From the NCBI GenBank assembly GCA_946886805.1, contig CAMPJM010000084.1:1-11698 (forward strand): DNA of 11,698 nt, written 5' to 3'. Both the position numbers and the translations under genes were made by a program. Source of the stretch: an uncultured Flammeovirgaceae bacterium (lineage in GTDB: Bacteria; Bacteroidota; Bacteroidia; Cytophagales; Cyclobacteriaceae). The notes under the pieces are model-generated. The model did not search any database. It worked only from the letters and a program-made list of their open reading frames with translations, and had not been told where the DNA came from. Shown one piece after another: positions 1 through 6,907 of this stretch (positions are counted from its first letter, which is position 1; every line of letters starts with the position of its first letter).

Positions 1-32
1 CCAACATACCGAAAAACCATTTTAATTTTCAT
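1..32 (-). CDS. Possible start of a downstream gene, cut by the left edge
   Basis: An ATG at 32-30 opens a frame that stays open to the edge and reads MKIKMVFRYV, then leaves the window. It begins 51 bases after the cheB stop on the same strand, in A-rich sequence. The basic, hydrophobic start could be the head of a membrane protein such as a chemoreceptor, but ten residues cannot show that. The frame could also be a chance ATG. No terminator-like hairpin is seen between cheB and this point. Confidence 0.3.
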   Translation of the reverse strand, partial: MKIKMVFRYV

Positions 33-83
33 TGTAATTTTATTTTAATATATTTCTCTATCTATTTTTCCTATTCATTTCCA

Positions 84-1145
84 TCAGGTAGCACTACTTT
101 TTCGTTGGATCTTCAGTAATTCTGCAGGGATAAGCTCAATCGGGAGAACCTTATCTACTGCGTTTATTTTTACAGCCTCTCCGGGCATGCCATATACTAC
201 TGATGTATCTTTATCCTGAGCAATGGTGAAAGCCCCCTTATTTCTCATGGCCAATAAACCTTCTGCTCCGTCTTTTCCCATTCCCGTGAGCAATACCCCC
301 ACTGAATCTTTTCCCAGTTGGTCTGCGGCCGAATGAAATAGAACGTCAACCGACGGTCTGTGATGATTGACTACAGGGCCATCCACCACTCTCACTATCG
401 TCTTGGCCCAGAGCTTCCTTAATTTAATATGCTTTCCGCCTGGAGCAATTAAAACCCGCCCCGGGTACACGCTGTCTCCATCCTCTGCCTCTTTGACTGA
501 TAAAGCCAAATTTTCATTCAGGCGATCAGCAAAAAACCTGGTGAATTGTTTTGGCAGATGTTGTACTATCACTATCCCCGGACTGTCAAGAGGTAGTTTT
601 GCTAAAATTTCGTTAATGGCTACCGTACCACCTGTAGACGAGCCTATTACAATCACCTTCTCCGAATTGTGAACAGGTGTAGCTTCCTGCGTTACAACAG
701 GTGGCTTGTTTATACAGGGGTTTATTTTCTTTACACTGGACTTACTGGCTATTCTTATTTTCTCCAGCAAAAGGTTATAGCCCGTTGCAACGGAGTTCAT
801 TATTTGTATATCTTCCTTTAGAAAAATCTCAACTGCACCATATTCCAATGCTTTCACCGATACTTCGCAATGCTTTTTGCTCAGACTGGAAACTACAACC
901 ACAGGAATGGGGTGCTGCGACATCAGCTTCCTAAGAAAGGTAATGCCGTCCATGCGAGGCATTTGAATGTCCAGCGTAATCACATCAGGCTTCTCCTTTT
1001 TTAACTGCTCTACGGCTATATAGGGATCGGCTGCGGTTTCCATCACTTCCATGTCTTCCTGCGAATTAATTAATTCCGATAGGACCTGACGTACCACTGC
1101 CGAATCATCTATCACAAGGACCTTTGTCTTAGAATATCTTTTCAT
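84..1145 (-). CDS. cheB: CheB, chemotaxis response regulator protein-glutamate methylesterase
   Basis: CheB removes methyl groups from chemoreceptor glutamates (and deamidates glutamines) when phosphorylated by CheA, which gives adaptation. The 353-aa protein has the usual length and two domains. The receiver (about 8-125) has acidic pair Asp13/Asp14, phospho-acceptor Asp59 in LDIQMPRMDG, and Lys110; the usual KP after it is KE here. A linker (about 130-160) leads to the methylesterase domain (about 163-345). Its catalytic triad is intact: Ser170 in GSSTGG, His196 in QHLP and Asp292 in LLTGMGKDGA. The ATG overlaps the cheD stop by four bases (ATGA), so the two are probably translationally coupled. 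It is the last clear gene of the cheW-cheR-kinase-cheD-cheB run. Identity is clear from the domain pair and catalytic residues. Confidence 0.97.
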   Translation of the reverse strand: MKRYSKTKVLVIDDSAVVRQVLSELINSQEDMEVMETAADPYIAVEQLKKEKPDVITLDIQMPRMDGITFLRKLMSQHPIPVVVVSSLSKKHCEVSVKALEYGAVEIFLKEDIQIMNSVATGYNLLLEKIRIASKSSVKKINPCINKPPVVTQEATPVHNSEKVIVIGSSTGGTVAINEILAKLPLDSPGIVIVQHLPKQFTRFFADRLNENLALSVKEAEDGDSVYPGRVLIAPGGKHIKLRKLWAKTIVRVVDGPVVNHHRPSVDVLFHSAADQLGKDSVGVLLTGMGKDGAEGLLAMRNKGAFTIAQDKDTSVVYGMPGEAVKINAVDKVLPIELIPAELLKIQRKSSAT

Positions 1146-1627
1146 TGATATTTAACCCCTTTGATGTATTTCATCATTACTGTTCCATTGGAGGTGTCGA
1201 ACCGAATAGTTCTTCCAAATTCTCCGCCCACATCTGATGCTTTAATCGCAATGTTGTAATCCCGAAGCATTTCCTGTGCTATGTAAATATTCCTCACACC
1301 GATGTTATAAGCTATGCTATTGCCGTCGGTAAAGGCTTTGCCTCCAAATACCTTAGCTATTAAATTTTTTCTTTCTGCACCCATACTTTCCATTTTTTCA
1401 ATAAGTTTTTGAATAGCTATATTCCCATACTTCGGAGAGGCTAATCCTTCTCCATTCCACAGGGGCAACAGGTAATGGTTCATCCCACCTATCTTCGATT
1501 TTGTATCCCATAAGCATACTGCTATACAAGTGCCAAGCAGTGTTGAGATGCAAGTGGGTTTATATGCAATAGCAATATTGGCCGGATATAGAAATATTTT
1601 ATGAAGCTCCTGAGTGGCTGTGGTCAT
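1142..1627 (-). CDS. cheD: CheD, chemoreceptor glutamine deamidase
   Basis: CheD deamidates specific receptor glutamines to glutamates. In many bacteria it also pairs with the CheY-P phosphatase CheC. The 161-aa protein is of typical length. The active-site cysteine is Cys34 in LLGTCIAVCLWD (family motif GSC; here GTC). The histidine is His51 in GGMNHYLLP, 17 residues later, the same spacing as Cys27/His44 in Thermotoga CheD; Ser28 or Thr29 lies near the third active-site position. The C-terminal GGEFGRTIRFDTSNG stretch is also typical. The ATG at 1627 lies six bases after the kinase-like gene's stop, without a clear Shine-Dalgarno site. No CheC or CheX is present in the window, so the usual partner is missing locally; a CheZ-like protein upstream may do the dephosphorylation. 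Confidence 0.95.
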   Translation of the reverse strand: MTTATQELHKIFLYPANIAIAYKPTCISTLLGTCIAVCLWDTKSKIGGMNHYLLPLWNGEGLASPKYGNIAIQKLIEKMESMGAERKNLIAKVFGGKAFTDGNSIAYNIGVRNIYIAQEMLRDYNIAIKASDVGGEFGRTIRFDTSNGTVMMKYIKGVKYQ

Positions 1628-1633
1628 TTGTCG

Positions 1634-2524
1634 TCAAAAGGTCTGATCAAACAATATATCCGTCCCGTCTTCCGAAGCAGTTGATATTCCATCTTCAACT
1701 GATCGCTTGGGCAGGGAAACCGTGAAAGTGGATCCCTTGTCACTGCTGACCACTTCTACATTCCCTCCCAAAAGCTCGACCAGAGATTTAACAATGGAAA
1801 GCCCAAGCCCATGTCCCTGGTATTTTTTCACGGTACCAAAATCCAGTTGCGTAAACCTGTCAAATATTTTGTCAAAATCTTCCCCCTTTATTCCATTTCC
1901 CGAATCACTGACCCGAATGCTTATATCGTCTGCTGCCGAATTTATTTCAATCTTTATATCACCTTTTTCGCTGCTGAATTTCAGTGCATTTGAGATAAGA
2001 TTGGTGATGATAATTTTAAAGTAGTTTCTGTCGGTGACAAAATGCACGTCCTCCCCCGCGGATTCTTCCGAATTGGAAACCACTACAATTAGCTTCCTTT
2101 TTTCTATAATAACAGCGAAGGAATCTATAACCCTTTGTATTACCTGTGAAATATTCGTGTTTACTACTTGTAAATTGATTTGACCTGCCTCTATTTCTGC
2201 AGCCGTAAAAATATTTGCCAATTGGTAATCCAGGACATGTGCCTCATTATTAATAAGCCTGAGTGCTTTAATAGTGGTGCTCTCCTCCATATTTTGCTTA
2301 CTCAATAGATTCTGGCTAAGAGCCAATATGGAGGCCAGGGGATTATTGATTTCATTTTTAATATTGCTCAGAAAGTGGCTCTTCATTGCTTCCGACTGTT
2401 CCAGCTTTTTATTAAGCTCCCTCATTTTGGACAGCATTTCATTCTGCTCATGAATGGTTGCTTCACTTAACAAAAGCCTTTTCTCTAATTCCTTCATCAA
2501 TTCGGTATTGGTAATGTCTTTCAT
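1634..2524 (-). CDS. Histidine-kinase-like protein with Asn in place of the H-box His
   Basis: The 296-aa soluble protein has no membrane segment. A predicted coiled coil (about 8-46) leads into a HisKA-like helix pair (about 47-112) and a HATPase_c domain (about 165-272). The ATP-binding motifs are intact: N box with Asn175 and Asn179 (NLISNALKFS), G1 Asp207-x-Gly209-x-Gly211, F box FDRFTQLD and G2 GHGLGLSIVK. The H box is not. FLSNIKNEINNPL aligns with the usual FLANMSHELRTPL and places Asn57 (codon AAT) at the phospho-accepting histidine; the nearest histidine is His50. Autophosphorylation at the standard site is therefore not expected. The ATG overlaps the cheR stop (ATGA), and cheD follows after six bases, so it belongs to the chemotaxis operon. 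The ATP-binding fold is certain; the role is unknown. It may be an ATP-sensing pseudokinase, a phosphatase-type partner, or an adaptor for CheB or CheY. Confidence 0.88.
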   Translation of the reverse strand: MKDITNTELMKELEKRLLLSEATIHEQNEMLSKMRELNKKLEQSEAMKSHFLSNIKNEINNPLASILALSQNLLSKQNMEESTTIKALRLINNEAHVLDYQLANIFTAAEIEAGQINLQVVNTNISQVIQRVIDSFAVIIEKRKLIVVVSNSEESAGEDVHFVTDRNYFKIIITNLISNALKFSSEKGDIKIEINSAADDISIRVSDSGNGIKGEDFDKIFDRFTQLDFGTVKKYQGHGLGLSIVKSLVELLGGNVEVVSSDKGSTFTVSLPKRSVEDGISTASEDGTDILFDQTF

Positions 2525-3381
2525 AGGCTTATTTTTTGATATACTGTGGGCTGGATTTGTTTCAAAGGAAAATCCATTTGCGTAAGCGATTCAGAATGGC
2601 CAATAAACAGGAAACCTCCGATAGCAAGCCTTTCCAAAAGCTTGGAGATGACTAGAATCTGAGTTTCCTTATTAAAATAAATGAGCACATTGCGGCAGAA
2701 AATAATATCAAATTGTTTGTCAACACCGTCGAACTGTTTCAACAGGTTCACACGTTTAAATTCCACATTCGACAGATAACTGGGCTTTACTTTGGCTCGG
2801 ATAGGCGTTTTGTCTACGCTTTTTAGGAAATACCTTTTTTTAATATGCGCGGGCAGACTACTGATTTTTTCTTCGGGGTACACCGCAGAAGCTGCTTTTT
2901 TCAGCACCTGGATAGATAAGTCTGAACCTAATATCTTATACTGAAATTTCTTATTGGTGCGAAGTATGAATTCCTCGATTGTAACTAAAATAGAATAAAC
3001 TTCTTCGCCGCTTGAGCACGCAGCACTCCATATTCTGGTGGGTTCATTCGCTAACTTTTTTAACATTAACCCCGGTAGCAATTCATTTGATAGAAAGTCA
3101 AAATGAGAAGGTTCACGAAAAAAATCCGTTTTGTTGGTTGTGATAAGGTCAATCATATAAAAATATTCCTCGATTCTGCCTTTTTCGCCAAAGACATAAT
3201 CGAAGTACAATTTATATGAAGGTATATTGAGCACGTTGAGCCGCTTATGCAATCGTGCTTCTACCATTTTTAGTTTGGTGTGGGGAAGCTGGATACCATA
3301 ATGTTGCTGGATATATTCACTGATCATCAGAAAATCCTTGATTTCCAGCCTGGCAATAGATTTTTCCTCAATATTTGTCAT
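2521..3381 (-). CDS. cheR: CheR, chemoreceptor glutamate O-methyltransferase
   Basis: CheR methylates receptor glutamates with S-adenosylmethionine, opposing CheB. The 286-aa protein has the helical N-terminal CheR domain (about 12-75) and a Rossmann-type methyltransferase domain (about 80-286). Visible family motifs are TTNKTDFFREPSHF, the SAM loop WSAACSSGEEVYS (usually SAGCSTGEEPYS; proline is replaced by valine), the acidic strand end GSDLS, FDIIFCRNVLIYF and the C-terminal GHSESL. The ATG at 3381 follows the cheW stop by 11 bases. The stop overlaps the next gene, the kinase-like protein, by four bases. There is no tetratricopeptide extension, so it is the minimal form. Assignment is secure. 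Confidence 0.96.
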   Translation of the reverse strand: MTNIEEKSIARLEIKDFLMISEYIQQHYGIQLPHTKLKMVEARLHKRLNVLNIPSYKLYFDYVFGEKGRIEEYFYMIDLITTNKTDFFREPSHFDFLSNELLPGLMLKKLANEPTRIWSAACSSGEEVYSILVTIEEFILRTNKKFQYKILGSDLSIQVLKKAASAVYPEEKISSLPAHIKKRYFLKSVDKTPIRAKVKPSYLSNVEFKRVNLLKQFDGVDKQFDIIFCRNVLIYFNKETQILVISKLLERLAIGGFLFIGHSESLTQMDFPLKQIQPTVYQKISL

Positions 3382-3392
3382 GCCCTACTTTC

Positions 3393-3887
3393 TTAATTTT
3401 CTTCTAGTTCAGCCTGCGTTAGGGATATAAGCTCTTCTCCCGAAAAAACCTTGTCAACATCCAATACCATAATAAATTTTTCTTCCAGCTTAATAATGCC
3501 ATGAATGAATTGACTACGTTCTTTGTTTCCAATGGCCGGGAGCGGAAGAATCTGATCATCAGCAACTTCTATTACTTCAGAGACGCTGTCTACAATTGCC
3601 CCAACTTTGATAATTTCGTCCTTCACATCCACGTTCATTACTACTATACAAGTATCAATGGTATCGGCTACCTGTGGTAACAAGAATTTGATCCGGGTAT
3701 CAATTACTGGCACTACAGCACCCCGAAGGTTAACCACTCCTCTCATGAATTCGGCAGATTTTGGCACTTTTGTTACTGGCAGCATTTCCAACAGTTCGGT
3801 AACCTTTTTTACACTTACAGCGAAATGCTCACTGTTCATTATAAAGGTGAGGTACGAATCAATTTCGCGTTCATGTTTTAATTCCAT
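3393..3887 (-). CDS. cheW: CheW, chemotaxis coupling protein
   Basis: CheW links chemoreceptors to CheA in the signalling array. The 164-aa protein is one CheW-like beta domain (about 10-150) of normal length. The typical core is seen as LEMLPVTKVPKSAEFMRGVVNLRG followed by VVPVIDTRIKFLLP, with the later strand FIHGIIKLEEKFIMVLDVDKVF. It starts with ATG at 3887 after an A-rich stretch (AAAAAAATAATATT) and no clear Shine-Dalgarno site, as is common in Bacteroidota. It leads the cheW-cheR-kinase-cheD-cheB run and is separated from the cheA stop by 250 bases, so it may have its own promoter. I found no exact TAnnTTTG -7 element in that gap. Confidence 0.95.
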   Translation of the reverse strand: MELKHEREIDSYLTFIMNSEHFAVSVKKVTELLEMLPVTKVPKSAEFMRGVVNLRGAVVPVIDTRIKFLLPQVADTIDTCIVVMNVDVKDEIIKVGAIVDSVSEVIEVADDQILPLPAIGNKERSQFIHGIIKLEEKFIMVLDVDKVFSGEELISLTQAELEEN

Positions 3888-3961
3888 TAGAATATTATTT
3901 TTTTACTTTACAAAAAAAGATAATTACGAGGAGGGTTTTTATAGGAAGAATCGGATTTTGA

Positions 3962-4141
3962 GGGGAAAAATCCTTTTTTTGTATAGGAGATTTCCCAAAG
4001 TTTGACAGGCGAATTCAGGAATATGAAAAAGGGGGGGCTTGGTATTCCAGGGATGGAATATTAGCAGAGTATGAGGACAAAGTAGGAAGTGGGCATTTGG
4101 AAACTTTAAAGCGAAATGCAGTTGAAATCACGCCAGGTTAA
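3962..4141 (+). pseudogene. Possible C-terminal gene remnant between cheA and cheW
   Basis: On the plus strand, opposite to the operon, a frame open from 3962 to the TAA at 4139-4141 reads as protein-like sequence, including KFDRRIQEYEKGGAWYSRDG, then ILAEYEDKVGSGHLETLKRN and a last stretch AVEITPG. The mix of charged and aromatic residues is unlike a random shadow. There is no ATG in this frame, and a TGA lies just before it (3959-3961). A neighbouring frame reads EESDFEGKNPFF up to a run of seven T (3974-3980), which suggests a frameshift. The stop overlaps the converging cheA stop in TTAA. I do not recognise a family. The minus strand is also open here in one frame, so chance is not excluded. 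Confidence 0.25.
4043..4060. other. Perfect stem-loop downstream of cheA
   Basis: TATTCCA, loop GGGA, TGGAATA: a perfect 7-bp stem with a 4-base loop, 78 bases after the cheA stop. On the minus strand it is followed by a C7 tract and then T5, which is not a standard Rho-independent terminator tail. It could weaken read-through from cheA to cheW, or simply be part of the possible gene remnant. Confidence 0.3.
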
Positions 4142-6141
4142 GAACAATCGAGGGCGTGCATAAGTCTGCTTACATCCAGTACAAGTGCCACGGAACCATT
4201 TCCCAGAATAGTAGCCCCTGAGGCAAAGTCCTGGTTTTTGTACATCTTACCCAAAGGCTTTACCACAGCCTGGTACTCATCGATGATATTGTCTACTTCG
4301 ATTGCTATTTTTTTATTTTCATGCCTGGTCACCACCAGGTTAACAAATTGTGGTTTTGCCTTTTGTTCATCAAATACTTCACGCAAACTGACGTAGGGGA
4401 CTTGCTCCCCGTCCAGAACAATTAAATCGTTCATATCAGGCTTTATTTCCTTGCTTTCCATCTCGTAGCATTTATCAATAACCGCCAAAGGAATAATGTA
4501 TTGCGTTTTTTCCAAGGCAACCAACAAGCCATCGATAATACTTAAAGAAAGCGGCAGCCTTAGCCGCATAAGCGTCCCCTCATTAATTTTGGACTGCACT
4601 TCAATTTCGCCCCTAAGTTGGTTAATAGACCGTTTTACAACATCCATTCCTACACCTCTTCCGGAAACGTCAGTAACTTTTTCTGTAGTAGAAAAACCGG
4701 GCGAAAAAAGAAGGTCAAATACTTCCTTTTCTGAAAGCTCGTCGGTGGGCTTAATTATACCTTTTTGGACGGCTTTTTTGAAGACCGCATTCTTATCTAT
4801 TCCTTTTCCATCGTCATGAATTTCTATAACCACATTAGATCCGGCGTAGTATGAATTCAGCTGAATAGTCCCTGTTTCGTCTTTGCCCTTCTTTATTCGT
4901 TCATGCGGAAGTTCAATGCCGTGATCCATGCTGTTGCGGAGCATATGGAGCAAAGGGTCTGCGAGTTTCTCTATGATTTTTTTGTCTAGTTCGGTTTCGC
5001 CTCCCTTTGAAATAAAACGGACCTTTTTGGATAATTCCCTGGAAGTATCCCTCACCAAGCGCTCGAACCTGGTTTTGAGGTTGCTTACAGGGAGCAATGA
5101 AATGCTGAAAGACTCATCTCTAAGCTGACGGACAAGTTTTTCAATATTTTCGGTAATTTCTTCTAATTCCTGATTTCTGTTTGTATCAGTATATAAGCTT
5201 AAGCGGGCCTGGGTGGTAACCAATTCGCTGACAATCCCCATGAGATTATCTATTTTTTCATAAGTAACCTTAATGGTCTGATTAGAGTTAGAAGAACCGC
5301 CTATGTCGCCTTTAACACTGGTCTTTTCACTTGCTGCAATTTTATTTTTGCTAATAAATCGCGTTATTACCTCTTCACTTAAATTTTCCGGGTATTCCTT
5401 AAGAAAAGTTAAAAAAGAGGAATCTGTGAGGAGATTTTCCTGGACTATTTCTTCTATTTGAATCTCACACAGATCTTCTATAAAAATAAATTCGTTTCTT
5501 ATGTCATTTTCATCGCTGTCTGTGAACAGTAGCAATTCCCAGGACAAATAAACTTCATCTGCTACATAGTTATCCAAATCAGGTAAGTTGCCAGTGTTTG
5601 TTTTGATATACATTTCCCCCAAGGCAGAAAGATCTTCTAATATAAACAGGGGATTGTTGCCACTTTTAAGAAGACCCTTTTGAGGCTTAAAGTGAATGAG
5701 AAATAATGTTCCTATGGTAATTTTAGCATGGTTGCTCTCAAAAGAAGCAGAAGTGGGATCGTTCTCGGCTTTACAGAATGTTTTCACCTGATCAATCATA
5801 GCCTGGTGATATTTAAGGAGACTTTTATCCTCAGCACCACGATTTGTCAGCAAGGTTCTTATATGGTCAACAGACTTAAGGGAAATGTCCAGAATATCAT
5901 TGCTCAATTTCAGCTTACCTCCCCTAATATCATCGAAAATATTTTCAAGAAAATGCGTAAAATCACCAATCAAGTCATAGCCAAACATTTTAGCTGTTCC
6001 CTTAAAAGTATGCATTACCCTAAATACCTCTTCCGTCTGGTTTTTATCTTCCGGTGCTTTTTCTAATGATAAAACAGCTCTTTCCAGATCATCAATTAGT
6101 TCTTCTGCTTCCTGTAAAAATTTTTCGTGAGCCTTTTCCAC
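4138..6141 (-). CDS. cheA: CheA, chemotaxis sensor histidine kinase
   Basis: CheA autophosphorylates under receptor control and passes phosphate to CheY and CheB. The 667-aa protein has the full layout: Hpt/P1 (about 1-105) with His44 in VMHTFKG; a linker domain (about 140-235) containing the pattern FKPQKGLLKSGNNPLFILEDL, common in that position in CheA proteins; P3 dimerisation (about 285-345); P4 ATPase (about 350-530); and P5 CheW-like (about 530-665). The ATPase motifs are intact: Asn403 in LRNSMDHG, Asp443/444-Gly445-x-Gly447, FSPGFSTTEKVTDVSGRGVGMDVV. The start codon is GTG at 6141: an in-frame TAA lies five codons upstream, and the next Met (43) would cut off most of the Hpt domain. 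CheY lies 114 bases upstream on the same strand, with an 11-bp repeat in between. Confidence 0.97.
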   Translation of the reverse strand: MEKAHEKFLQEAEELIDDLERAVLSLEKAPEDKNQTEEVFRVMHTFKGTAKMFGYDLIGDFTHFLENIFDDIRGGKLKLSNDILDISLKSVDHIRTLLTNRGAEDKSLLKYHQAMIDQVKTFCKAENDPTSASFESNHAKITIGTLFLIHFKPQKGLLKSGNNPLFILEDLSALGEMYIKTNTGNLPDLDNYVADEVYLSWELLLFTDSDENDIRNEFIFIEDLCEIQIEEIVQENLLTDSSFLTFLKEYPENLSEEVITRFISKNKIAASEKTSVKGDIGGSSNSNQTIKVTYEKIDNLMGIVSELVTTQARLSLYTDTNRNQELEEITENIEKLVRQLRDESFSISLLPVSNLKTRFERLVRDTSRELSKKVRFISKGGETELDKKIIEKLADPLLHMLRNSMDHGIELPHERIKKGKDETGTIQLNSYYAGSNVVIEIHDDGKGIDKNAVFKKAVQKGIIKPTDELSEKEVFDLLFSPGFSTTEKVTDVSGRGVGMDVVKRSINQLRGEIEVQSKINEGTLMRLRLPLSLSIIDGLLVALEKTQYIIPLAVIDKCYEMESKEIKPDMNDLIVLDGEQVPYVSLREVFDEQKAKPQFVNLVVTRHENKKIAIEVDNIIDEYQAVVKPLGKMYKNQDFASGATILGNGSVALVLDVSRLMHALDCS

Positions 6142-6215
6142 TTTATGATAAAATTAGACGATGATGAGGTACATAATATCCACTTTAAAGAATTGATATT
6201 GCTAAAGGTCCAAGG

Positions 6216-6248
6216 TTGCTACCACTTTGCTACCATTTTGCTAAACCC
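6216..6248. repeat. Three tandem 11-bp repeats between cheY and cheA
   Basis: TTGCTACCACT (6216-6226), TTGCTACCATT (6227-6237) and TTGCTAAACCC (6238-6248) follow each other with no spacer. A further TTGCTAAAGGT sits at about 6199-6209, 17 bases from the first copy. On the coding strand the unit reads TAGCAAARTGG. The 11-base period puts copies on nearly the same face of the helix. It lies just after the cheY stop and upstream of cheA, so a regulator site is possible. A slippage-made tandem repeat without function is equally possible. Confidence 0.55.
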
Positions 6249-6255
6249 TGGCATT

Positions 6256-6621
6256 TTACCTGAGTACTTTCTTAACAACAGCTCTTAGATTTTCAGGCTG
6301 AAAAGGTTTTACTATCCAACCTGTTGCTCCGGCATCTTTTGCCTCTTGTTTCTTTTGAACCTGTGATTCAGTTGTTAAAATAAGAATAGGAATCAGGCCA
6401 TACCTTTCCTGGCTTCTGGCAGATTTGATCACTTCAATGCCATCCTTATGTGGCATATTTAAATCGGTGATGATCAGATCAAACTTTATGTCCTCATTCA
6501 GTTTATTAATAGCCTCAGCTCCGTCCAAAGCTGTTGTTACATCATAATCTTCTTCAAGAGTTGCCGAAACAACCGCCAAAATACTTTCAGAATCGTCCGC
6601 TATTAAAATATTTTTTTTCAT
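6256..6621 (-). CDS. cheY: CheY-like single-domain response regulator
   Basis: This is a 121-aa stand-alone receiver domain. The acidic pair is Asp9/Asp10, the phospho-acceptor Asp53 (LIITDLNMP), the switch Thr83 (LILTTES), and the lysine Lys105 in VKPF. Trp102 occupies the place of the aromatic switch residue (Tyr106 in E. coli CheY). There is no output domain, so it acts by protein binding, as CheY does. CheY-P is expected to be made by the CheA encoded next. It starts with ATG five bases after the STAS-like gene and ends 114 bases before cheA. Because the organism is probably not flagellated in the enteric way, the target (flagellar switch, gliding machinery or type IV pili) cannot be read from the window. 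Confidence 0.94.
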   Translation of the reverse strand: MKKNILIADDSESILAVVSATLEEDYDVTTALDGAEAINKLNEDIKFDLIITDLNMPHKDGIEVIKSARSQERYGLIPILILTTESQVQKKQEAKDAGATGWIVKPFQPENLRAVVKKVLR

Positions 6622-6626
6622 GGATT

Positions 6627-6905
6627 TTAGATTATTATATTTTGCAATATTTGATTCATCACTTTTGAATTTTCAGCCTCCCCATCAATAGAAATTTTTT
6701 TGCCGTTTTTGCGCAAGATGGCCATTGCCTGCATTAGCAAAAAGTCGATCTCGATCCCACGCTTAAATTTAAAAGCAATCGTATCAATACCACCATCAGC
6801 CAGTCTTTCCAAAAGCTTTTTGATATTGTTTGGGTCTGGCGAGGCATCTATTGACACACCTGCTTTACCTTCCGTTTCAGTGCTTATCTTATAAAATTCT
6901 TCCAT
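6627..6905 (-). CDS. Small STAS-like protein
   Basis: The 92-aa protein has the alternating strand/helix pattern of a STAS (anti-sigma-factor antagonist, MlaB-like) domain. Residues about 41-65 (TIAFKFKRGIEIDFLLMQAM) match the position of the usual LDLSGVEFIDTSGLQLL core, followed by helix and strand ILRKNGKKISIDG and a last helix ENSKVMNQIL. The Ser or Thr that is phosphorylated in SpoIIAA-type proteins is not present at that place (ID-FL), so regulation by phosphorylation is not expected. It lies two bases after the CheZ-like gene and five bases before cheY, so it is almost surely co-transcribed. STAS proteins occur in some chemotaxis operons, without a settled role. Similarity is by pattern only. 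Confidence 0.6.
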   Translation of the reverse strand: MEEFYKISTETEGKAGVSIDASPDPNNIKKLLERLADGGIDTIAFKFKRGIEIDFLLMQAMAILRKNGKKISIDGEAENSKVMNQILQNIII

Positions 6906-6907
6906 CT

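Noticed and set aside
367..934. Plus-strand open frames opposite cheB
   Set aside because: They are antisense shadows; cheB on the minus strand has all its catalytic residues over the same bases.
3607..4005. Plus-strand 132-codon frame over cheW and the following gap
   Set aside because: Most of it is antisense to cheW and the translation has no protein-like pattern there. Only the separate frame further right (3962-4141) looks possibly real.
3888..4137. Minus-strand open frame after the cheA stop
   Set aside because: It is open but rich in Ser, Pro and Phe, has no start, and follows a normal CheA C-terminus, so it looks like the shadow of the plus-strand frame.
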